From DASSHC01 sp035693105 (GTDB lineage Bacteria; Chloroflexota; Chloroflexia; Thermomicrobiales; Thermomicrobiaceae), in assembly GCA_035693105.1 (NCBI GenBank), contig DASSHC010000402.1:1-14692 (forward strand): a stretch of DNA of 14,692 nucleotides. The letters are read 5' to 3'. Each line of letters begins with the position of its first letter. Position 1 is the stretch's first letter. This document shows positions 7,964-13,444 of this stretch, piece after piece. A model generated the notes under the pieces. The model searched no databases, was not told the DNA's origin, and was given only the letters and a program-made list of their open reading frames with translations. The position numbers and the translations under genes are program-made.

Positions 7964-8387
7964 CTAGCCGGAGCTCGCGAGCACGATGTCACGAAACTCG
8001 CGCGGAGTGAGAAGCCCGACGCCCTCGTAATATGCCGATCTGTCGGAGCCGGGTGCCCCCCGTAACGAGGTAGTCCGCCGGCGCGGAAATCGCGGTCGCC
8101 AGTACCTCATCGTCCTGTGGATGACTGGCCACGTTTTGGACAACGGTGGTAATGGAAACGAGTGTTCCTTCACGGCGGAGGAGGTCAAGATCAGCGGCGA
8201 GTTGCGCGGGTGTCAATCGCCGGCGAAAGTACGGCTTTTGTAAGGTACGCTCCAATTCGGCCAGGATGTGCTGGGAAAGGATGAGTTCAAACATGCCGTA
8301 GGTCCAGAGGAGCAGGAGTTCGCCCGGAACTTCCGCCCGAACGAGGGGGCCGGAGGCGAGCACGTTGGTATCGAGAACAGCCCGCAT
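7964..8387 (-). pseudogene. PIN-domain (VapC-like) toxin gene, frameshifted near its 3' end
   Basis: The ATG frame from 8387 reads as a PIN-domain putative ribonuclease toxin: MRAVLDTNVL with acidic Asp6, HILAELE with Glu44, HPQDDEVL with Asp92/93, then ADYLVTG. After LRQIG (residue 118) this frame goes into unrelated residues and stops at 7989. The expected ending, YYEGVGLLTPREFRDIVLASSG, is present in another frame and stops at 7964. Removing one base near 8031-8033 rejoins the two with exactly the family spacing. In addition the Asp usual after VTG is Gly111, so a fourth metal-binding acid is lost independently of the frameshift. The ATG overlaps the antitoxin's TGA (TGATG), which suggests translational coupling. 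The ancestral role was RNA cleavage restrained by the neighbouring antitoxin; the present product is probably inactive. A sequencing error could explain the frameshift but not the Gly. Confidence 0.8.
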
Positions 8388-8722
8388 CAAAGCGGCGCTT
8401 GCGCGTCGTCGCTCCGCCCATATTGCTCAGAGCGCACCTCAGCCAACGCCTGCGCCAGGCGCGCTTCGAGCTCCTCGGGCGGGACATCGGCGAAAGCTGC
8501 CCACGTCTCCTCAAGCGCGCGGAAGCGCTCCTGCCGGTGGGCCTCAAAGCGCATCAGCCGCTCGAAATCCGCTGCTGAGATCACGGCGGCGACCGGAATG
8601 CCGCTCTTCTCCACGATCACCCGTGTCTTCTCGCGGAAGACCTCATTGAGGAGCTGACTCCAGTTTTGCCGGGCTTCGGACGCTTTCATCGTCTGCACTG
8701 GCGGTGGCTCGTGTTGAGGCAT
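8387..8722 (-). CDS. Type II toxin-antitoxin antitoxin, Phd/YefM family
   Basis: About 111 residues from the ATG at 8722. The segment TMKASEARQNWSQLLNEV (11-28), then TRVIVEKSGIPVAAVIS and FERLM, is the Phd/YefM DNA-binding fold. An Ala/Glu-rich helical C-terminus follows, which in this family wraps the toxin. An ATG at 8746 is also in frame, but GGGAG 5 bases before 8722 favours the shorter form; the candidate -10 box upstream would place the transcript start near 8748. It neutralises the PIN toxin encoded directly downstream (stop and start overlap as TGATG) and normally represses its own operon. The antitoxin looks intact although the toxin is broken. Confidence 0.85.
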   Translation of the reverse strand: MPQHEPPPVQTMKASEARQNWSQLLNEVFREKTRVIVEKSGIPVAAVISAADFERLMRFEAHRQERFRALEETWAAFADVPPEELEARLAQALAEVRSEQYGRSDDAQAPL

Positions 8723-8754
8723 CGTGTCTCCCGTTTCGTCCTCCATCGCTCATG

Positions 8755-8773
8755 ATTGTACGGAATTGTACAA
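8755..8773 (-). promoter_or_regulatory. Repeat-containing promoter/operator of the toxin-antitoxin operon
   Basis: ATTGTAC occurs twice in direct orientation exactly 10 bases apart (8755 and 8765), and the second copy is part of the perfect palindrome TTGTACAA (8766-8773). Read on the minus strand each copy holds TACAAT, a good -10 box. Such phased half-sites over the -10 fit autoregulation by the antitoxin. No convincing -35 box is seen. Confidence 0.45.
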
Positions 8774-8909
8774 CCAGCCAACCACCGGGGAGGGGCCGTG
8801 CGTCGACCAATTGAACCAACCTACAGCGGTACCTCGGTCCCGCGAAAGCGGCCGCGCTTGGGACGCCTGCGGCATGGGCAGCAGTTCCCGGCACGGCTAC
8901 GCTGAAGGC

Positions 8910-9584
8910 ATGGTGATTACGGAGCAGATTCGCAGCATAACCTCGCGACGGGATCGGTTCCTGTTGACCACGGCGGGACCGAGCGTGGCCCAGACACCCG
9001 GGCCGGCGCGGCCCGGAGCGTCCGCGCTCATCCGGCGGCTACGGCATGTGAACCAGCGCGTGACCGTTCCCTACTGGATCGTGGCGCTCATGCTGGTCGC
9101 GGTGGTCGTCAGTTCGATCGCGGCTATAGGAACGGTTCGTGCGGCGCCAGCGCCGGCGGCCGGACCCGCGCCAATCGTGCGCACCCTGACCATTCCGGAC
9201 GGCGAAGGGTTGAACGCCGGCGGGAGCTCCATCGCCCCGGCAGCCACGACGGACCAGAGCATCGTCCAGTTGCAACAGGCGATCGCGGCGCTCTCGGCCA
9301 ATCTGGAGCGCACTCAGCGCGACAACGCCGCGTTGCGCGACCAGCAGCGGCAGCAGGCGCAGGATTTGGCGCAGGCGGTCGACGGCACCGTCCTCAGCCA
9401 GCAGCAGCGCAGCGGAGAGGTGCGCGATACCGAGGCGCACGGCCAGCAGCAGGAGCAGCAGTTGCACGGGCAGTACCAGGGACTGACCCAGGGGGTTGCC
9501 GGGCAACTGTCGTCGCTGCAGCAGAAGGCCGCCGCCGCGGCACAGGTCGCCAACCGGCTGCGCGCCGCGCTTGGCCTGTCGTAG
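8910..9584 (+). CDS. Single-pass membrane protein with Gln-rich coiled coil, function unknown
   Basis: I do not recognise a family. From the ATG at 8910 (224 residues) the protein has a basic N-terminal region of about 50 residues (ending RRLRHVNQR), one strong membrane helix at about 53-76 (PYWIVALMLVAVVVSSIAAI) and an Ala/Pro linker. From about 115 to 222 there is a long heptad-like helix rich in Gln, Ala, Arg and Leu. The positive charges before the helix suggest the N-terminus is inside and the coiled coil outside. The start is uncertain: the frame is open back to 8724, the ATG at 8874 and the GTG at 8913 are alternatives, and only a GAAGG just before 8910 supports this region. Those upstream residues overlap the divergent antitoxin leader and look non-coding. 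It is followed by a clear terminator and is monocistronic. Stalk, spacer or envelope scaffold roles are guesses. Confidence 0.75.
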   Translation: MVITEQIRSITSRRDRFLLTTAGPSVAQTPGPARPGASALIRRLRHVNQRVTVPYWIVALMLVAVVVSSIAAIGTVRAAPAPAAGPAPIVRTLTIPDGEGLNAGGSSIAPAATTDQSIVQLQQAIAALSANLERTQRDNAALRDQQRQQAQDLAQAVDGTVLSQQQRSGEVRDTEAHGQQQEQQLHGQYQGLTQGVAGQLSSLQQKAAAAAQVANRLRAALGLS

Positions 9585-9607
9585 CCGCCCTCAATCTCGT
9601 GTACGGC

Positions 9608-9655
9608 AGCCGCCCGGAGTGCCTTGCAGGCGTCCTCCTCCGGGCGGCTTTCGTT
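9608..9655 (+). terminator. Rho-independent terminator of the coiled-coil membrane protein gene
   Basis: Perfect 11-bp arms AGCCGCCCGGA (9608-9618) and TCCGGGCGGCT (9639-9649) enclose a 20-base loop and are followed by TTCGTT. It lies 24 bases past the stop codon. Confidence 0.75.
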
Positions 9656-9701
9656 CGCTCCGTGACCGCTCGCACGGTCCCTCCGGTCGAGGCCATGCCC
9701 G

Positions 9702-9710
9702 TGCTATACT
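9702..9710 (+). promoter_or_regulatory. Candidate extended -10 promoter of gatB
   Basis: TGC-TATACT is a TGN extended -10 with five of six consensus bases. No -35 match is seen at normal spacing. It lies between the preceding terminator and gatB, with a predicted start near 9717. Confidence 0.45.
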
Positions 9711-9755
9711 GGCGGATGGTGGGTCGTGATCGAACACGACCGCGGGGTGAGCGAC

Positions 9756-11222
9756 GTGGAATTCGAAACGATCATTGGGCTGGAAGTCCACGCCCAGCTT
9801 CTGACACGGTCCAAGATGTACTGTGGTTGCTCGGCGGCCTACGCCGCGGCCGAGCCGAACACGCACGTCTGCCCGGTTTGCCTCGGCTTGCCCGGCGCGC
9901 TGCCGGTGATCAACCACGACGCGGTGATCGACACGGTCATGACCGGTCTGGCGCTCAACTGCACCATCCCGTCCTTCTGCAAGTTCGACCGCAAGAACTA
10001 CATCTACCCCGACCTGATGAAGGGCTACCAGATCTCGCAGTACGATCTGCCGCTCTGCGTCGAGGGATACCTCGACTTCGTGGTCGAGGGCGCCGCGCAG
10101 CACGTCGGCATCCGCCGGGTCCACCTGGAGGAAGACACCGCGCGTCTGGTGCATCGCACGGTGGCGGGCGAGAGCTTTAGCCTGGTCGACGTCAACCGCT
10201 CCGGCGTGCCGCTGATGGAGATCGTCACCGATCCCGATCTGCGCTCGCCCGAAGTTGCGCGGCTCCTTCTGATCGGCCTGCGCCAGATCCTGCGCTACAT
10301 CGGCGTCTCCACCGGCAATATGGAGGAGGGCGCCTTCCGCGTCGACGCCAACATCTCGCAGCGGACCGTCGACGGCTCGCTGGTCGGGGCCAAGGTCGAG
10401 ATCAAGAACATGAACAGCTTTCGCGCGGTCGAGCGCGCGCTGGCCTACGAGGTCGAGCGGCAACGCGAAATCCTCTCCAGCGGCGGGCGGATCGAGCAGG
10501 AGACGCGCGGCTGGGATGACGCCCGCGGGGTGACGCTGGGGCAGCGCTCCAAGGAGTACGCCCACGACTATCGCTACTTCCCGGAGCCGGACTTGCCGCC
10601 GCTGACGCTTTCACCGGCCGAGGTGTCGGAGATCGCGGCCCGCATGCCGGAATTGCCGCGCGCGCGCGCCGAGCGCTTCGTTGCCGCGTACGCGCTGGCT
10701 CCCGCCGAGGCGGCGCTCCTGACCGAGGAGCGCGCCGTGGCCGATTACTACGAGGCCACCGTGGCGGGGGAGCCACGCTTCGCGCGTCCGGCCGCCACCT
10801 GGATCAGCGGCGAGCTGTTCGCGCTGATGCGCGAGCGCGGGTTGGGGATCGAGGCGATCAACGTCAGCCCGGCGCGGCTCCGCCGGCTCATCGAGCTGGT
10901 GGAGCAGGGGACGATCAACCTGCGCACGGCCAAGGGCGTGCTGCTGGCGGTCGAGGAGACCGGCGCCGAGCCGGAGGCGATCGTGCGCGAGCGCGGGCTC
11001 GCCCAGGTCAGCGACGTGGCCCGGCTGGAGCAGATCATCCGCGAGGTGATCGACCACAACCCCGACGCGGTGGCCGACTATCACGGCGGCAAGCAGGCCG
11101 CCGCCGGGTTCCTGATCGGTCAGGTCATGAAACAGATGCGCGGCACAGCCAACCCGTCGGTCGCCAGGCAGTTGTTGACCGACTTGCTCGATCACGCGCG
11201 GACCGAGGTAGACACGGATTAG
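9756..11222 (+). CDS. gatB: Asp-tRNA(Asn)/Glu-tRNA(Gln) amidotransferase subunit B
   Basis: About 488 residues, normal length for GatB. The protein recognises misacylated Glu-tRNA(Gln) or Asp-tRNA(Asn) and activates the side chain with ATP, while GatA supplies ammonia and GatC stabilises the complex; gatA and gatC are not in this window. Visible signs are ETIIGLEVHAQL at the N-terminus, the four Cys of the zinc site (23, 25, 39, 42), NYIYPDLMKGYQISQ, the metal/ATP-site stretch HLEED (123-127), and the GatB signature DVNRSGVPLMEIVTDPD. The C-terminal helical YqeY-like tail starts around residue 340. I favour the GTG at 9756 because GGGGTGA lies 5 bases before it and the protein then begins VEFETIIGLEVH as relatives do. 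The frame also has a GTG at 9726. Flanking terminators imply a single-gene transcript. Confidence 0.96.
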   Translation: MEFETIIGLEVHAQLLTRSKMYCGCSAAYAAAEPNTHVCPVCLGLPGALPVINHDAVIDTVMTGLALNCTIPSFCKFDRKNYIYPDLMKGYQISQYDLPLCVEGYLDFVVEGAAQHVGIRRVHLEEDTARLVHRTVAGESFSLVDVNRSGVPLMEIVTDPDLRSPEVARLLLIGLRQILRYIGVSTGNMEEGAFRVDANISQRTVDGSLVGAKVEIKNMNSFRAVERALAYEVERQREILSSGGRIEQETRGWDDARGVTLGQRSKEYAHDYRYFPEPDLPPLTLSPAEVSEIAARMPELPRARAERFVAAYALAPAEAALLTEERAVADYYEATVAGEPRFARPAATWISGELFALMRERGLGIEAINVSPARLRRLIELVEQGTINLRTAKGVLLAVEETGAEPEAIVRERGLAQVSDVARLEQIIREVIDHNPDAVADYHGGKQAAAGFLIGQVMKQMRGTANPSVARQLLTDLLDHARTEVDTD

Positions 11223-11227
11223 CAGAT

Positions 11228-11260
11228 TGGGAGGGGCGCAAGCACCCTCCCATATTTTTT
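11228..11260 (+). terminator. Rho-independent terminator of gatB
   Basis: Perfect 8-bp arms TGGGAGGG and CCCTCCCA around a 9-base loop are followed directly by TATTTTTT. It begins 5 bases past the gatB stop. This is the strongest terminator in the window. Confidence 0.92.
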
Positions 11261-11313
11261 GGCGAGGAGGTGGAGCGGGGTTTCCAGCCACGCAGGGGAC
11301 CGGCACAATGGGG

Positions 11314-11332
11314 TGACCGGTCATGGTATAGA
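11314..11332 (+). promoter_or_regulatory. Candidate gdhA promoter with adjoining palindrome
   Basis: TGG-TATAGA (11324-11332) is a TGN extended -10 element. Directly before it is the perfect 10-bp palindrome TGACCGGTCA (11314-11323), which could be an operator for a dimeric regulator. The predicted start would lie at about 11339, giving a very short leader to the ATG at 11345; alternatively the true start point is further upstream. Confidence 0.4.
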
Positions 11333-11344
11333 AGGGATCCGTGA

Positions 11345-12622
11345 ATGGCAATTGAGAGCCCAACTCAGGGTCGGGAGCAACAAAACCTCTTCGACATCGC
11401 GGTCGAGCAGTTCCACATCGCAGCCGATGTGATCGGCCTCGACGATGATATGCGCAAGCTGCTGAGTACCTGCAAACGCGAGTTGACGGTCCACTTCCCG
11501 GTGGAGATGGACGACGGCACGATTCAGGTCTTCACCGGCCACCGGGTGCAGCACAACCTCGGCCCCGGCCCAGCCAAGGGCGGAATCCGCTATCACCAGA
11601 ACGTGACCATCGACGAGGTCAAGGCGCTGGCGATGTGGATGACCTGGAAGTGCGCTGTGGTCGGGCTGCCGTACGGCGGCGGCAAGGGCGGCGTGCAGGT
11701 CAACCCCAAGCTCCTCTCGCAGAGCGAGCTGCAGAACCTGACCCGGCGCTACACCACCGAGATCTCGGTCATCATCGGCCCGCACCGCGATATCCCGGCG
11801 CCGGACGTCAACACCAACCCGCAGATCATGGCCTGGATCCTCGACACCTACAGCATGCATAACGGCGGCGTCATGATCCCCTCGGTGGTGACCGGCAAGC
11901 CGCTGCTGCTCGGCGGCTCCGAGGGGCGCTTCGAGGCCACCGGCCGCGGTTGCGTCTTCGCCATCGAGGAGGCGTCCAAGGCCTACAACATCGACCTGCC
12001 CAACGCGCGGGTCGTGGTGCAGGGTTTCGGCAACGCCGGCTCGACCTGCGCCCGCATCCTCTATGACCTGGGTTGCACGGTGGTCGGGGTCAGCGACTCG
12101 CACGGCGGCATCTACAACCCCAAGGGGCTCGACATCCCGGCCGTGATGGAGCACAAGCTGCGCAACCAGTCGGTGGTGGACTACCCCGAGGCGCAGAACG
12201 TCAGTAACCAGGAGTTGCTGGAGCTGGACTGCGAGATCCTGATCCCGGCCGCGCTGGAGGAGCAGATCACCGAGGACAACGCGCCGCGCATCAAGGCGCG
12301 CCTGATCGCCGAGGCGGCCAACGGGCCAACCACGCCCGAGGCCGACCGCATCCTGCACGATCGCGGCGTCATCGTCCTGCCCGACATCTTCGCCAATGCC
12401 GGAGGCGTGACGGTCTCCTACTTCGAATGGGTGCAGGGGATTCAAGCCTTCCCCTGGACCGAGGAGGAGGTCAATACCAAGCTGAAGCGGATGATGGTCG
12501 ATGCCTTCGCCGCTGTCCACGCCACGGCCGAGCAGTACCACGTGCACATGCGCACGGCCGCCCTGGCGCGCGCCATCATGCGCGTGGCCGAGTTCAGCCG
12601 CGTGCGCGGGATCTACCCGTAG
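11345..12622 (+). CDS. gdhA: Glu/Leu/Phe/Val dehydrogenase family, probably glutamate dehydrogenase
   Basis: A 425-residue protein of the size of hexameric bacterial and archaeal glutamate dehydrogenases. It interconverts glutamate and 2-oxoglutarate plus ammonia with NAD(P)(H). Visible landmarks are GPAKGGIRYH with substrate-site Lys78, Lys102 in MTWKCAVV, the PYGGGKGGV loop with catalytic Lys114, PAPDVNT with catalytic Asp154, and the Rossmann fingerprint QGFGNAG at 226-232. PDIFANAGGVTVSYFEWVQ, a strong GDH mark, lies near the C-terminus. The second strand of the nucleotide fold ends VSDS, which does not settle NAD against NADP. AGAAGG lies 9 bases before the ATG. The gene is bracketed by the gatB terminator and its own hairpin, so it is probably monocistronic. 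Other family members (Leu or Phe dehydrogenases) are shorter and lack this N-terminal style. Confidence 0.93.
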   Translation: MAIESPTQGREQQNLFDIAVEQFHIAADVIGLDDDMRKLLSTCKRELTVHFPVEMDDGTIQVFTGHRVQHNLGPGPAKGGIRYHQNVTIDEVKALAMWMTWKCAVVGLPYGGGKGGVQVNPKLLSQSELQNLTRRYTTEISVIIGPHRDIPAPDVNTNPQIMAWILDTYSMHNGGVMIPSVVTGKPLLLGGSEGRFEATGRGCVFAIEEASKAYNIDLPNARVVVQGFGNAGSTCARILYDLGCTVVGVSDSHGGIYNPKGLDIPAVMEHKLRNQSVVDYPEAQNVSNQELLELDCEILIPAALEEQITEDNAPRIKARLIAEAANGPTTPEADRILHDRGVIVLPDIFANAGGVTVSYFEWVQGIQAFPWTEEEVNTKLKRMMVDAFAAVHATAEQYHVHMRTAALARAIMRVAEFSRVRGIYP

Positions 12623-12652
12623 GACTCTCACCCCAACAGAGAGTTCCCGCTT

Positions 12653-12690
12653 TTGCCCCTCTCCCGCGTGGGAGTGGGGCAATTCCTTTC
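12653..12690 (+). terminator. Hairpin terminator after gdhA
   Basis: Arms TTGCCCC-T-CTCCC (12653-12665) and GGGAG-T-GGGGCAA (12670-12682) pair perfectly except for one central T-T, with a 4-base loop GCGT. TTCCTTTC follows. It lies 30 bases past the stop. It could act in both directions and also resembles dispersed intergenic palindromes. Confidence 0.65.
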
Positions 12691-12718
12691 GACGACGTTG
12701 GCCATCACTCCACAGTGG

Positions 12719-12823
12719 TTCCCTGCGCCGCGCTCGGGGTGACCGAGAGAACGGTGGCGCACGACAACCACGTTTCCTACTCGTCCGTCCCAGTTCCCGT
12801 CATCCCGAGCGCGGCGGAGGGGG
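12719..12823. repeat. Long inverted repeat (REP-like) in the gene-free stretch after gdhA
   Basis: CGCCGCGCTCGGGGTGAC at 12726-12743 and GTCATCCCGAGCGCGGCG at 12799-12816 are inverted copies matching at 17 of 18 positions, with a 55-base centre. A weaker match continues a few bases outward (CCCT on the left, AGGG on the right). It resembles the widespread intergenic repeats built on CGCTCGGGATGAC, which is from memory and not checked. No open frame in it looks real. Confidence 0.6.
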
Positions 12824-12874
12824 CCGTACTGCCCGCGCACTCGTTTCCTCGATAACCACTCCGCTGCGCGCCGC

Positions 12875-12899
12875 GCCGCCTGAGCGCGCCTCAGGTGGC
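12875..12899. repeat. Intergenic hairpin
   Basis: Arms GCCGCCTGAG and CTCAGGTGGC (one G-U pair on the plus strand) surround the loop CGCGC. It is part of a series of inverted repeats between gdhA and the small four-Cys gene. Confidence 0.5.
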
Positions 12900-12942
12900 C
12901 GTCCCAGGGCTCTGGCAGGGCTTCTGCGGCGTCGTCGCTGAG

Positions 12943-12964
12943 CCAACCGGATGGCGCTGGTTGG
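12943..12964. repeat. Short intergenic inverted repeat
   Basis: CCAACC and GGTTGG form a perfect 6-bp inverted repeat with a 10-base centre. Weak on its own; noted because it stands in line with three other hairpins. Confidence 0.3.
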
Positions 12965-12997
12965 TAGGGTGATGTTCCTCTCCCTCCCTCGTACCCG

Positions 12998-13023
12998 GCG
13001 CGGGCCACCATGGCGGCCCGCGC
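12998..13023 (+). promoter_or_regulatory. Stem-loop in the leader of the small four-Cys protein gene
   Basis: Perfect 9-bp arms GCGCGGGCC and GGCCCGCGC enclose ACCATGGC. It ends 19 bases before the AGGAGG site of the gene at 13053, a position where a hairpin could affect translation or mRNA stability. It could equally be one more intergenic repeat. Confidence 0.4.
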
Positions 13024-13052
13024 TTCATCCTTGATGTACCTCAGGAGGTTCC

Positions 13053-13283
13053 ATGTCATCTAAAGAGCGACGCTCCCGCCGCGCCGGCATCGGCGTCTGC
13101 GGCAGCCGCTTCGTTCAGCTCTACGAGGCGCTGCAGGCGCATAGCTGCATCCTTTGCGACCGCGACATCGACGCCGGCGAACTGTTCACCCGCGGCGGCG
13201 TGCACGGACAGCCCTCGACCTCGCCAGTTTGCCGCGACTGTCGCGGCGTCGTCCTGCGCCAGCGCGTCGGCCTGAGCGGCTGA
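13053..13283 (+). CDS. Small four-cysteine (zinc-ribbon-like) protein, function unknown
   Basis: A 76-residue basic protein I do not recognise as a named family. The start is secure: AGGAGG at 13043-13048 sits 4 bases before the ATG. After a basic N-terminus (KERRSRR) it has a short helix-like stretch (FVQLYEALQAH), CILC (Cys32, Cys35), 24 residues containing AGELFTRGGVHG, then CRDC (Cys60, Cys63), and a basic tail. Two CxxC knuckles about 25 residues apart fit a single zinc ribbon or treble-clef-like site, so zinc binding and nucleic-acid or protein contact are plausible. Cys16 is unpaired. Downstream is a sensor gene that seems to have its own promoter. The leader holds a strong hairpin. 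Confidence 0.75.
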   Translation: MSSKERRSRRAGIGVCGSRFVQLYEALQAHSCILCDRDIDAGELFTRGGVHGQPSTSPVCRDCRGVVLRQRVGLSG

Positions 13284-13307
13284 GCCGCGCGCGTTCGCTC
13301 CAGGGCG

Positions 13308-13335
13308 GCGCGCATGGTCATGCTAAAATGCGCGC
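13308..13335 (+). promoter_or_regulatory. Candidate extended -10 promoter flanked by an 8-bp inverted repeat
   Basis: TGC-TAAAAT (13321-13329) is a TGN extended -10 with five of six consensus bases. Perfect inverted arms GCGCGCAT (13308-13315) and ATGCGCGC (13328-13335) with a 12-base spacer frame it, the right arm overlapping the -10. This could be an operator for the PAS/GAF sensor gene. No -35 box is seen. The leader to 13445 would be about 110 bases. Confidence 0.45.
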
Positions 13336-13444
13336 GGTAGCGCCGCGATTCCGGCGACTCCCCCGGTGGCGATCCGACGGGTCGGCGCCCCCATCGGAGT
13401 GGGTCGCGCGACTCCTCGAAGCAGGGCGCAACAGGAGAGAAGTT

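Noticed and set aside
8724..8909. Upstream extension of the coiled-coil membrane protein to the first ATG at 8724
   Set aside because: The extra 62 residues overlap the antitoxin start and its operator-like repeats and look non-coding.
9591..10565. A 324-codon minus-strand open frame
   Set aside because: Antisense to gatB and running over the preceding terminator; shadow composition.
11321..12682. A 453-codon minus-strand open frame longer than gdhA itself
   Set aside because: Fully antisense to gdhA and overlapping two hairpin or promoter elements; the product is Val/Asp/His-rich with no domain.
12623..13052. Possible CRISPR array or insertion sequence in the repeat-rich intergenic stretch
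   Set aside because: The repeats are inverted and unlike one another, with no regularly spaced direct repeats, no transposase frame and no target-site duplication that I can see.
12628..13059. A 143-codon minus-strand open frame across the hairpin island
   Set aside because: It reads straight through five inverted repeats, has no ribosome binding site, and its product resembles no protein; more likely translated repeat sequence.
13328..13444. Upstream extension of the PAS/GAF sensor to the ATG at 13328
   Set aside because: That ATG overlaps the candidate -10 box and has no ribosome binding site; AGGAG precedes the TTG at 13445 at normal spacing.
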